Part shown: piece by piece, positions 1 to 7,415 of the stretch
Numbering within the stretch: position 1 is the stretch's first letter
How the letters are laid out: each line of letters starts with the position of its first letter
DNA from: Acidimicrobiales bacterium
GTDB taxonomy: Bacteria > Actinomycetota > Acidimicrobiia > Acidimicrobiales > RAAP-2
DNA: 18,443 nt
NCBI GenBank assembly: GCA_017883125.1
Contig: JADGOD010000125.1
Coordinates: forward strand, 1-18,443
Direction: 5' to 3'
Position numbers and translations under genes: made by a program
The notes under the pieces: generated by a model
What the model was told of the DNA's origin: nothing
Databases searched by the model: none
Seen by the model: the letters and a program-made list of their open reading frames with translations, nothing else

Positions 1-157
1 CCCGGACCTCGGGGTCGACGTCTGCGACGTCGAGGAGCTCGAAGTACCGCTCCTCCATCGCTTGGGACCAGGCGTTGCGACGCTCGGGGTTGTTGAGGGT
101 CAGGGTGCAGACGCCGTCAGCGACGTCATAGAGCACCAGGTCATCGTTCTCGCTCAT
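1..157 (-). CDS. Enoyl-CoA hydratase/isomerase family protein (N-terminal part only)
   Basis: The reverse strand encodes 52 residues from an ATG at 157, starting MSENDDLVLYDVADGVCTLT and continuing LNNPERRNAW. This is the usual N-terminus of the crotonase family: a short beta-strand followed by the L-N-x-P-x-x-x-N-A motif. Members hydrate enoyl-CoAs or isomerise CoA esters in beta-oxidation and related catabolism. A GGGAG ribosome binding site lies 6 nt before the ATG. The gene runs off the left edge, so the oxyanion-hole and acidic catalytic residues are not visible and the exact reaction cannot be assigned. It is divergent from the broken SDR gene at 286, and the neighbouring acyl-CoA ligase fits a CoA-ester pathway. 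Confidence 0.85.
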   Translation of the reverse strand, partial: MSENDDLVLYDVADGVCTLTLNNPERRNAWSQAMEERYFELLDVADVDPEVR

Positions 158-285
158 CTCTGACTCCCGTCACGTCACCGGCAGATCTCTGCGTCGCCCG
201 GCGGGCGCCGCGGAAGATACCGTACTGTTCTCGAGAAGACGACTGCCACGCCGGCACGGCGAGGCCATGGACTCAGGGAGCTGAC

Positions 286-914
286 GTGGGACCGCTTGAT
301 GGACGGTTGGTGATCGTGACCGGCGGGGGCCGGGGCCTCGGGGGCGCGCACTGCATCGAGCCGGCCGGCCACGGGTCGACGGTCGTCGGCAACGACGTCG
401 GTGTCGACGTGAGCGGAGCGGTGGGCGAGGGCTCGCCGGCCGATGAGGTCGCCACCTTGATCCGCGACGGGGGGGGACGGCGATGGTCGACAACACCTCG
501 GCGGGCGACCACCAGTGCGTGGCGGCACTCATCGAGCGGCTCGTCGGAGAGCTCGGTCACCTCGACGCGGTCGTCAACAACGCAGGGATCCTGCGTGACC
601 GGATGATCACCTCGATGTCCGACGAGGAGCTCGACGCGGTGACCAACGTCCACCTGAAGGGCTCGTGGAACCTCGTCCACCACGCCTGCGTCTACTTTCG
701 GGAGCAGGCCAAGGACGGCACGCCTCGCGCTGGGCGCATCGTGAACACGACCTCGGGAGCAGGGCTCTTCGGCAACATCGGCCAGAGCAACCACGGACCG
801 GCGAGGGCGGCGATCGCCAACCAGCCGGTCGACGAAGAGGCCCTCGATCTCGGGCTCCGCAAGGCGTTCCGCGCCTTCCCCGGCGGGATCCCCGCGGGCT
901 CGATCAAGTCGTAG
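286..914 (+). pseudogene. Broken short-chain dehydrogenase/reductase (SDR) gene
   Basis: The first frame opens at GTG 286 after a GGGAG site and reads MGPLDGRLVIVTGGGRGLGG, an SDR Rossmann start with the TGxxxGxG NAD(P) motif. The second frame, from about 483, carries the rest, including VVNNAGILRDRM and GRIVNTTSGAGLFGN. The two frames meet at a run of eight G at 469-476; nine (or six) G would join them. The catalytic Y-x-x-x-K is replaced by H-G-P-A-R: codon 792-794 is CAC where TAC is expected, and codon 804-806 is AGG where AAG is expected. The last ~100 residues of a normal SDR are missing and replaced by about 30 unrelated residues ending at TAG 912-914. The family resembles FabG/MFE-2-like 3-hydroxyacyl-CoA dehydrogenases. 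Frameshift, lost catalytic pair and lost C-terminus together point to a dead gene. The stop overlaps the GTG start of the ligase. Confidence 0.8.
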
Positions 915-2362
915 TGGCCGCAGAGCTGCCGGCCCACGTCCGCGAGGGCCAGACCTGGACGTCGATGCTGGCGTGGTGGTCCGGCCGCGACGAGACGGCG
1001 GTGATCATCGGCGAGACCAGATGGTCAGGGGCCGATCTGCTGGCGCACAGCGCCGGTGCCGCCGCGCACCTCACCGAGCTGACGAGGGGCCCTGGAGCGG
1101 TTGCCGCCCTGGTGACCGCCACGCCAGGCACGTTCGCCTACCTGATCGCGGGATCGTCCATCGACCGACCGCTGGCCCCGCTCGGCCCTCGGTTGACCTG
1201 CCACGAGCTCGCCCCCTCGATCGGAGCGCTCGGGGCAGAGGTCCTGCTCACCGAGGTCGAGTTCCTCGGCCTGGCCTCCGAGCTGGCGGAGATGACCGGT
1301 GTCCGGGTCGAGGTCGTCGGCGAGCCTCCCCAGATCGACGCGCCGCTCAACGTGGCGGTGGACGAGCTTGCCCCAGCGTTCATCCTTCACACCTCGGGGA
1401 CGACGGGCGCTCCGAAGGCGGTTGCCTTCCGCCAGGACATCATGGCCCGGCGGGTCCGGATGAACTCGACGCTCACCGGCGTGGGGCCCGGATCGGTCTA
1501 CACCTCGGCCTCACCGCTCCACCACATCGCCGGATTCGGCAGCTACGCCGTGGCGCTCGCGGCCGGGGCAGCCGTGGTGCCGATGGGTCGCTTCACCGTC
1601 GAGGGATGGGCGTCGCTCGGTCCCCTGGGGGTGACCCATGTCACCACCGTGCCGACGGTGATCGAGCTCCTGCTCGACGCCGGCGTCCTCGCGCTGCCCG
1701 ATCTCGAGATGATGCAGTACGGGGCGTCGCCGATGCACCCGAGCACGCTCCGACGGCTGATCGACGCCCTGCCTGACGTCGACCTCGTCCACCTCTACGG
1801 CCAGACCGAGGGAAGCCCGATCACCGCGCTGAGCCCGGAGGATCATCGCTGGATCGTGGCCGAGGGCCGAGACGATCTCCTCAAGTCGGTGGGCCGAGCG
1901 ATCAACGGGGTCGAGATGCACCTCGAAGACATCGACCCCGATGGCGTCGGTGAGGTGGTGGCCCGAGCCGGGCACTTCTGTGCTCCGGGACCCGACGGCT
2001 GGCTGCACACCGGCGATCTCGGCCGGCTCGACGACGACGGGTTCCTCTTCCTCGCCGGTCGGAAGGGGGACATGATCATCCGCGGTGGCGAGAACATCTA
2101 CCCCGTCGAGGTCGAGCAGGCGATCGAACGGCACCCTCAGGTTCGAGAGGCGTGCGTCGTAGGGGTGAGCGACGTCAAGTGGGGCGAGCGGGTGAAGGCC
2201 TTCATCGTCCCCGAAGACCTGCTGTCCCCCCCGGATCTCGAAGAGCTCCGCGCCCACACCCGGGTCTACGTGTCCGGCTTCAAGGTGCCCACGGAGTGGG
2301 AGCTCCGTGAGGAGCTGCCTCGCAACGCCGGCGGCAAGCTCCTCCGGCGTCAGCTGACCTAA
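914..2362 (+). CDS. AMP-forming acyl-CoA synthetase/ligase (ANL superfamily)
   Basis: A 482-residue enzyme that would activate a carboxylic acid to its acyl-CoA through an acyl-adenylate. Visible motifs in order are the P-loop TSGTTGAPK (residues 160-168), YGQTEG (295-300), HTGDLG (365-370), the hinge and A8 region GRKGD...RGGENIYP (382-397) and the A10 motif with catalytic Lys475 in NAGGK. The N-terminal region before the P-loop is shorter than in many family members. The GTG at 914 was chosen because it overlaps the stop of the upstream SDR remnant (TAGTG) and similarity-like sequence starts there; there is no clear ribosome binding site, so translation may be coupled. An in-frame ATG at codon 18 is an alternative. 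The substrate is unknown; the neighbours suggest a medium/long-chain or cyclic acid. The 3' end overlaps the convergent SnoaL-like gene by 4 nt. Confidence 0.92.
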   Translation: MAAELPAHVREGQTWTSMLAWWSGRDETAVIIGETRWSGADLLAHSAGAAAHLTELTRGPGAVAALVTATPGTFAYLIAGSSIDRPLAPLGPRLTCHELAPSIGALGAEVLLTEVEFLGLASELAEMTGVRVEVVGEPPQIDAPLNVAVDELAPAFILHTSGTTGAPKAVAFRQDIMARRVRMNSTLTGVGPGSVYTSASPLHHIAGFGSYAVALAAGAAVVPMGRFTVEGWASLGPLGVTHVTTVPTVIELLLDAGVLALPDLEMMQYGASPMHPSTLRRLIDALPDVDLVHLYGQTEGSPITALSPEDHRWIVAEGRDDLLKSVGRAINGVEMHLEDIDPDGVGEVVARAGHFCAPGPDGWLHTGDLGRLDDDGFLFLAGRKGDMIIRGGENIYPVEVEQAIERHPQVREACVVGVSDVKWGERVKAFIVPEDLLSPPDLEELRAHTRVYVSGFKVPTEWELREELPRNAGGKLLRRQLT

Positions 2363-2748
2363 CGGCGCAGGAGCAGGGCGTGAGCGGCGCTGTCGAGGTA
2401 CTCGTCGGTCCGCGTGCTCCTGGGGTCAGCGTCGAGGGCGGCCACGACGCGGGTGTGGATCCGGACATCGGCACCGCTAGCCGTCGTCCCCGTCCGCACG
2501 GAGCGGATGACGGACCCTGCGGGCATCGTGGTGATCACGACGTCATCCCACGAGAGATCCGGGACGCGGCGGTGCAGCTCGGCGAGCGACTTCGCCGAGG
2601 GCGCCGGGTCGATCACCCTGTCGTCGCAGTTGCGCCGGACGACCCCGTCGGGTGCGTAGAACCCGACCATGGCCTCCGCGTCGTTGTCGCAGGTCGCCCG
2701 CAGCAAGTCTGAGGCCCGTTCGAGGATCGTGCCAGGTTCGAGGGGCAC
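2359..2748 (-). CDS. SnoaL/NTF2-like protein
   Basis: A 129-residue protein with the look of the NTF2-like cone fold: an N-terminal helix (ILERASDLLRATCDNDAEAM), then VGFYAPDGVVRRNCDDRVID, a middle helix around SLAELHRRVPDLSWDDVVI, and beta-strands up to the C-terminus. The family includes ketosteroid isomerases, polyketide cyclases and non-enzymatic ligand binders, and is common in actinobacterial steroid and terpene catabolism loci. The GTG at 2748 was chosen because GGGAG lies 9 nt upstream and the length fits; the open frame extends further but without family-like sequence. No catalytic residues can be assigned. Its stop codon overlaps that of the ligase (4 nt), and it is divergent from the F420-type oxidoreductase. 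Confidence 0.7.
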   Translation of the reverse strand: MPLEPGTILERASDLLRATCDNDAEAMVGFYAPDGVVRRNCDDRVIDPAPSAKSLAELHRRVPDLSWDDVVITTMPAGSVIRSVRTGTTASGADVRIHTRVVAALDADPRSTRTDEYLDSAAHALLLRR

Positions 2749-2878
2749 GGGAAGGATCTCCCTGTATCGTCCTTGGTGGCAGGCTACGACGGCGGGCTCG
2801 GGAGGGCCTTCTGGCGGAAGCCGATGCGCCCGTGCTCCAATGGCGATACCGCCGTCCACCTCACGAAGGAACGCCACG

Positions 2879-3895
2879 ATGAAGATCGACTCCGGCCTCG
2901 GGGGCAACATCAGGAACACCAGGGCCACCTCGGCCAAGCTCGAGGCCGACGGCTACGACGGCCTCTGGGCGGGGGAGACCAACCACGATCCGTTCCTGCA
3001 GCTGGTCCAGGCTGCGGAGGTCACGGAGCGGATCTCGATCGGGACGTCGATCGCCATCGCGCTGGCTCGGACGCCGATGACGACTGCGAGCACCGCCTAC
3101 GATCTCGCCGCCTACTCCGAGGGCCGGTTCATCCTCGGCCTCGGGTCCCAGATCAGGCCCCACATCGTGCTCCGCTTCTCCATGCCGTGGTCCGACCCGG
3201 CAGCCCGGATGCGCGAGTACGTGCTTGCCATGAGGGCCATCTGGGCGACCTGGCAGGACGGGACGAAGCTCGACTTCCGCGGCGACTACTACACCCACAC
3301 CCTGATGACCCCGTTCTTCACCCCCGAGGCGCACGAGTGGGGACCGCCGCCGGTCTACCTCGCCGGGGTCGGCGCTCTCATGGTCGAGGGGGTCGGCGAG
3401 GTCTGCGACGGCTTCTTCGCCCACGCCTTCACCACGCAGCGGTACCTGCGCGACCAGACCCTCCCGGCGTTGCTCCGGGGACGCAAGAAGGCCGGTCACG
3501 AGAGCCTCGAGGGGTTCACCGTCTGCGGCTCGGCGTTCATCGCCGTCGGTCGCACCGACGAGGAGCTGGCGACAGCCATCAAGAAGACGAAGGATCAGAT
3601 CGCCTTCTACGCGTCGACTCCGGCGTACAAGCCGGTGCTCGAGGCCCATGGGTGGGAAGACCTCCAGCCTGAGCTCAACCGGCTCTCGAAGCAGGGTCGC
3701 TGGAGCGACATGGGTGACGCCATCGACGACGAGGTGCTCGAGACCTTCGCCGTCGTCGGTGACCCGACCTCGGTGGGTCGAGGGGTGGCCGAGCGGTGGT
3801 CGGGGGCCGTAGACCGGCTCTCGCTCTACTCGGCGTATCCGTGCGCCGACGACATACGCACCGAGGTCATCGAGTCGCTCAGAGGCGCCCTCTAG
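2879..3895 (+). CDS. LLM-class F420-dependent oxidoreductase (TIGR03617-like)
   Basis: A 338-residue luciferase-like monooxygenase-fold protein beginning MKIDSGLGGNI. Typical features are the early DGLWAGETNHDPFL segment, RISIGTSIAIALARTPM, the ASTAYDLAAYSEGRFILGLG strand-loop and a C-terminal VVGDPTSVGRGV segment. Proteins of this class bind reduced coenzyme F420 (or FMN) in a TIM barrel and transfer hydride to, or oxidise, small organic substrates. The pattern best fits the F420-dependent MSMEG_2256-type subfamily. The ATG at 2879 has AAGGA a few bases upstream; the open frame extends before it but is not family-like. It converges on the alpha/beta hydrolase with 49 bp between the genes. 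The cofactor is inferred from the family; the substrate is unknown. Confidence 0.9.
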   Translation: MKIDSGLGGNIRNTRATSAKLEADGYDGLWAGETNHDPFLQLVQAAEVTERISIGTSIAIALARTPMTTASTAYDLAAYSEGRFILGLGSQIRPHIVLRFSMPWSDPAARMREYVLAMRAIWATWQDGTKLDFRGDYYTHTLMTPFFTPEAHEWGPPPVYLAGVGALMVEGVGEVCDGFFAHAFTTQRYLRDQTLPALLRGRKKAGHESLEGFTVCGSAFIAVGRTDEELATAIKKTKDQIAFYASTPAYKPVLEAHGWEDLQPELNRLSKQGRWSDMGDAIDDEVLETFAVVGDPTSVGRGVAERWSGAVDRLSLYSAYPCADDIRTEVIESLRGAL

Positions 3896-3944
3896 CTCGA
3901 CCGAGGTACGCCGCTCGAACGTCCTTGTCGGATGGGCGGGCGAG

Positions 3945-4841
3945 CTACTCGGCGAACCCGGCGAGGAACGCGGCGAGCTGGACCGGCATGTCTCCCTGGA
4001 TGGAGTGACCGGCCTCGTCGAAGTTCACGACGTGGGCGCTCGGGTTCCGGCGGTTCAGCTCCGCGACGTCGTCGTCGCCGACGACTGAGTCGGGCCGCAT
4101 CCCCCTGGCCAGGACGAGCGGGACCTGCAGCGAGCCGATGATGTCCCAGAGCGCCGTGAAGTCGGGTGCCCCGGACGCCGCCTGGCCCTCGGGCTCCCGG
4201 AATCGGGCGTACCGCCAGACCCAGGTGCCGTCCTCGAGGGGCACGGCGTTGTGCAGGATCCCTCGTCGAAGGCTTGAGACCGAGCGGGAGGGGTGGAACT
4301 CGACGGTGCGGGCCAGGAGCTCGTCGAAGCTGTCGAACGAGGCCGGCCCCTGGATGAAGTTGGCGATGTGGGCGGAGCGCTCCTTGTTCACCCCGGGGGT
4401 GACGTCCACGAGCACGATCTTGCGCGTGAGCTCGGGGGCGTGCCCGGCGAGCGCCACGGTGGTGATCCCTCCGAGCGACATGCCGATGACGACGTTGGCT
4501 CTGGGCGCCAGCTCCCGGATGACGATGGCCACGTCCCTCGCATTGCTCGAGACGTCGAGCGATCCGCCCTCACCGCCGTCGGAGTGGCCGTGTCCGGGAA
4601 GGTCGATGGCCACGATCGGCCGGCCGAGGGCCAGTGCGACGGTGTCCCAGGTGTGGGCGTTCTGCGCGCCACCGTGGAGGAAGACGAACTCAGGGTCCTT
4701 CTCACCCCAGACGAGCGCGCTCAGCCTGCGTCCCTGCCCGACGTCGACGAACTCGCGACGGACCACGGGGGGCCCGCCATAGGCGATGCCGTACTCCTCG
4801 GCGTTCTCGTGGAACATCGAGAACTCGTCGTAGGTTTCCAT
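3945..4841 (-). CDS. Alpha/beta-fold hydrolase
   Basis: A 298-residue hydrolase. The oxyanion-hole segment FVFLHGGAQNAHTWD (about residues 52-66), the IAIDLPGHGHSDGG strand (about 77-90), the nucleophile elbow G-M-S-L-G-G with Ser122, and the C-terminal DEAGHSIQGD with His279 give a complete serine-hydrolase outline. An acidic residue near the VGDDDVAEL segment could complete the triad. No signal peptide is seen, so it is probably cytoplasmic. The start ATG 4841 follows a GGGAG site; a longer frame upstream is not family-like. Members hydrolyse esters, C-C bonds (meta-cleavage products) or epoxides; which one cannot be told. It is divergent from the thioesterase, with 128 bp between them. Confidence 0.9.
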   Translation of the reverse strand: METYDEFSMFHENAEEYGIAYGGPPVVRREFVDVGQGRRLSALVWGEKDPEFVFLHGGAQNAHTWDTVALALGRPIVAIDLPGHGHSDGGEGGSLDVSSNARDVAIVIRELAPRANVVIGMSLGGITTVALAGHAPELTRKIVLVDVTPGVNKERSAHIANFIQGPASFDSFDELLARTVEFHPSRSVSSLRRGILHNAVPLEDGTWVWRYARFREPEGQAASGAPDFTALWDIIGSLQVPLVLARGMRPDSVVGDDDVAELNRRNPSAHVVNFDEAGHSIQGDMPVQLAAFLAGFAE

Positions 4842-4969
4842 GGTCTCCCTCCCCGGGCGCCGCAGTCGGCCCTCAGTCTGGCACCACCGGGCCACCGGGG
4901 CCACGGCGGTAATCTCCTGACGAGCCCCTCGAGATCGCGCTGGGCGGGAGGGGAGACGGAGCAACGTCG

Positions 4970-5404
4970 ATGTCGAGCTACTCCCCTGAGGGACTGGACG
5001 TGCCCATCGAACAGATCTCGGAGCGGGTCCCGCTGCTCACGCACCTCGGGATCCGCATGGTCCCGTCGGATCGGGACGATGCCGTCTGCGCCGAGATGGC
5101 GGTGGCCGAGGAGATCTTCAACCTCCAGGGGACCCCCCACGGCGGCGCGCTCGCCACCTTGATCGACTACTGCGGAGCCATCACGTGCGCGCGCCTCACC
5201 CCGTTCCGCGGCACGACCGCCGATCTCCACATCCGGTACCTCGCCGCCCCTCGGGGATCGGTCATCCGAGCCGAGGGGACCGTGGTGCGCGCCGGACGGC
5301 GGCTGTGCATCATCGACGTGGCGGTCACCGACGAGCTGGGCACGGATCTCGCCGCCGCATCGATGGCCATCGCTCCGTTCAACGCGTCCTCCGAGCAGGG
5401 CTGA
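4970..5404 (+). CDS. PaaI-type hotdog-fold thioesterase
   Basis: A 144-residue single hotdog domain. The signature region is NLQGTPHGGALATLIDYCGA (residues 51-70), with His57-Gly58-Gly59 and Asp66 in the positions used by PaaI/YdiI-type acyl-CoA thioesterases. It is followed by TADLHIRYLAAPRGSVIRAE and a last strand ending AAASMAIAP. Such enzymes release free acids from acyl- or aryl-CoA and often act as a safety valve in CoA-ester catabolism, which fits the ligase and crotonase nearby. A GGAG stretch precedes the ATG. Its stop lies 6 bp from the stop of the convergent SDR. Confidence 0.88.
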   Translation: MSSYSPEGLDVPIEQISERVPLLTHLGIRMVPSDRDDAVCAEMAVAEEIFNLQGTPHGGALATLIDYCGAITCARLTPFRGTTADLHIRYLAAPRGSVIRAEGTVVRAGRRLCIIDVAVTDELGTDLAAASMAIAPFNASSEQG

Positions 5405-5410
5405 TGAGGC

Positions 5411-6181
5411 TCAGGTCTGGAGGAAGAGCCCTCCGTCGAGGTGGATCATCGCCCCGGTGACGAAGGCTGACGCCTCCGAGGCCAGCCACAGCGCGGTGCC
5501 CACGTAGTCGTCAGGCTGGCCCGCTCGACCGAGCGGGACCATGCCGGCGAGGGACTCGATCTGCTTCTCGCCCCAGGCCTTGGTGATGTCCGTCAGGACC
5601 GGTCCAGGCAGGATGCAGTTCGATCGGACGCTCGGAGCGTAGGTATCGGCGATCCCGATGGTGAGCGCGTTAAGAGCTGCTTTCGCCGAGGCGTAGACGA
5701 TATCCCTCTTGTCGGGCCTCAAGGACCCCATCGTCGAGACGTTGATGATGCTGCCTCCATCGGTGTCGGCCATCCGTGCTCCGAACGCTGCCGAGAGGCG
5801 GAAGGGTCCCTTGAAGTTCACGGACACGACCTTGTCGAAGTACTCCTCGGTGATTCCGGCGACCGATTCGTAGAGCGGGGACATCCCGGCGTTGTTGACG
5901 AGGACGTCGCATCGGCCGAACTCCTCATAGACCTGATCGACGAGCGCGCTGCACTCGTCCCAGTGGCCGACGTGGAATCCCACGGCCAGCATCCTGCGAC
6001 CGGTGGCTTCGTGGATCTCCTCGGCTGACCGCTCGCACGCATCAAGCTTGCGGCTGGCGATGACGACGTCGGCGCCAGCGGCGGCGAGGCCACCGGCGAT
6101 CGACCGACCGATGCCTCGGCTCCCACCGGTGACGACCGCCACCTTCCCTGTCAGATCAAAGAGCTCATTGGCGAGCGACAT
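5411..6181 (-). CDS. Short-chain dehydrogenase/reductase, classical type
   Basis: A 256-residue classical SDR with everything in place: TGGSRGIG (residues 18-25) for NAD(P) binding, NNAG (96-99), the catalytic tetrad Asn122, Ser149, Tyr163 and Lys167 (YASAK), and the C-terminal substrate-loop pattern ending FVTGAMIHLDGG. The region after the second strand (IASRKLDACE) has basic residues, which leans toward NADP(H). The start ATG 6181 has a GGGGGA run 6-10 nt upstream; an upstream in-frame extension lacks family sequence. The substrate is unknown; SDRs of this type oxidise or reduce hydroxyl/keto groups on acyl-CoAs, steroids or sugars. It is divergent from the next SDR gene, with 122 bp between them, in which no clear operator was recognised. 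Confidence 0.92.
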   Translation of the reverse strand: MSLANELFDLTGKVAVVTGGSRGIGRSIAGGLAAAGADVVIASRKLDACERSAEEIHEATGRRMLAVGFHVGHWDECSALVDQVYEEFGRCDVLVNNAGMSPLYESVAGITEEYFDKVVSVNFKGPFRLSAAFGARMADTDGGSIINVSTMGSLRPDKRDIVYASAKAALNALTIGIADTYAPSVRSNCILPGPVLTDITKAWGEKQIESLAGMVPLGRAGQPDDYVGTALWLASEASAFVTGAMIHLDGGLFLQT

Positions 6182-6303
6182 CGTTCCCCCTTCGGTGATT
6201 GTTCCCCAACATGAGACCACGTTTCTCGACTCTTCAGGCTCGTCGAGGTCGCCCATACCCGTTTCACCGATGGAGAGGGGGTCCGTGCCTAAGGTCTGGG
6301 TCC

Positions 6304-7107
6304 ATGGAACTCGACTTCTCGAACAAGTGCGTGGTGGTGACCGGTGGTGCTCACGGGATCGGCCGAGCGCTGGCGGAGCGGTTCGCCGCGGCCGGCGGTC
6401 GCGTCGTGGTGGCCGATGTCCAGGCTGAGCGCGCCGGTCGTGTCGCGGAGCGGATCGGGGGGCGCGCCGTCACTTGCGACGTCGGATCGGTAGACGGCGT
6501 GAGCGCCCTCGTCGCCGAGGCGGTCGCCGCCTTCGGGCCGATCGACGTCTTCTGCTCGAACGCCGGGATCACCGATCTGGGGGACGGCCTGGCCTCGACG
6601 CCCGAGCAGATCGAGCGGATCACCGCGATCAACATGCTCTCCCACGTCTGGGCGGCCCAGGCGGTGGTGCCCACGATGGTCGAGCGCGGCGGCGGGCATC
6701 TCGTCCAGACCCTGTCGTCCGCCGCGCTCATCACGGGCCCGGCGCCGATGGGTTACACGATGGCTAAGCACGGGGCCCTCGGGTTCGCCGAGTGGGTGCA
6801 GCTTAACTACGCCCACAAGGGGATCAAGGTCACCTGCCTGTGCCCGAACGTGGTGAACACCGGGCTGATAGGTCGCGACGAGGACGTCCCGTCGACGGCC
6901 GAGCGTGCTCACCAGCTCGGGCTCGGTGATGTCGTCGAGCCCGAGGCCTGTGCCGACCACGTCTTCGCCGCGATGGAGGAGGGGCGGTTCCTGGCGCTCC
7001 CTCATGCGGCGGTGGGCGAGTCCTTCGAGCGCAAGGCCGGTGATTACGACCGGTGGCTGGAGGGGACCAGCCACCGGATCCGCAGGATGCGGGGCGAAGA
7101 GGTCTGA
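6304..7107 (+). CDS. Short-chain dehydrogenase/reductase, classical type
   Basis: A 267-residue SDR with TGGAHGIG (residues 13-20), SNAG (85-88), Asn110, Ser139, Tyr151 and Lys155 (YTMAK). The acidic residue after beta-2 (VVVADVQ, Asp38) suggests NAD(H) preference. It differs clearly from the neighbouring SDR at 5411-6181, so the two are not a recent duplication. The C-terminus is longer and charged (SFERKAGDYDRWLEG, then RIRRMRGEEV) instead of the usual hydrophobic ending. The start ATG 6304 is chosen from the family N-terminus; the ribosome binding site is weak. Directly after its stop the sequence passes into the tail of an unrelated surface protein (7154-7375). The substrate is unknown. 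Confidence 0.9.
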   Translation: MELDFSNKCVVVTGGAHGIGRALAERFAAAGGRVVVADVQAERAGRVAERIGGRAVTCDVGSVDGVSALVAEAVAAFGPIDVFCSNAGITDLGDGLASTPEQIERITAINMLSHVWAAQAVVPTMVERGGGHLVQTLSSAALITGPAPMGYTMAKHGALGFAEWVQLNYAHKGIKVTCLCPNVVNTGLIGRDEDVPSTAERAHQLGLGDVVEPEACADHVFAAMEEGRFLALPHAAVGESFERKAGDYDRWLEGTSHRIRRMRGEEV

Positions 7108-7153
7108 TCGAGCGCGATCGGTCGTCGAGCGCTCACGGCCCCGAGATCCGAAG

Positions 7154-7375
7154 GGCCTCGTCGGACTCGTCGGGGTGCCCTACACGTTCTCGGTGGTGGC
7201 GATCGATGCGGCCGGGCTGAGCCAAGCCTCAGGGCCCTCGAACGCGATCGTGATGAGCGCTCTCGCCGCAACGGGCGCGGACGTCGGTCCGGTGGCGTGG
7301 GTGGGCGGCCTCGCCGTGCTCCTGGGCCTCGCCCTGCTGGCCGGCCGTCGTCGTCCTCGCTCCACGAAGCGCTGA
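7154..7375 (+). pseudogene. Orphan C-terminal remnant of an Fn3/LAATG cell-wall protein
   Basis: This frame reads GVPYTFSVVAIDAAG...SGPSNAIVMS, the last strands of a fibronectin type III domain. It is followed by LAATG, a hydrophobic stretch (VAWVGGLAVLLGLALLAG) and the basic tail RRRPRSTKR, a complete C-terminal sorting signal. It aligns by eye with the end of the complete surface protein at 8431-9666 (…SVTVTASNVIGASGPS… then LAATG). No signal peptide or N-terminal domain exists upstream: the SDR stop is only 46 bp before it and no plausible start with a ribosome binding site is seen. It is best read as the surviving 3' end of a deleted or rearranged gene. It lies on the opposite strand to the intact relative. 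Confidence 0.65.
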
Positions 7376-7393
7376 GCGAAGAGGGCTCGTGGT

Positions 7394-7409
7394 GGGTCCC
7401 GACGGACCC
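7394..7409. terminator. Short hairpin between convergent genes
   Basis: GGGTCC (7394-7399), loop CGAC, GGACCC (7404-7409): a perfect 6-bp stem lying between the surface-protein remnant and the stop of the L,D-transpeptidase gene. There is no T-run, so function as a terminator is only suggested by position. Confidence 0.35.
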
Positions 7410-7415
7410 GATGTG

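Noticed and set aside
1511..2257. A 248-codon reverse-strand frame inside the acyl-CoA ligase gene
   Set aside because: It is a shadow of a fully supported ligase with P-loop and A8/A10 motifs.
5411..7107. The two neighbouring SDR genes as a recent duplication
   Set aside because: They share only the general SDR motifs and differ in length, C-terminus and probable cofactor preference.
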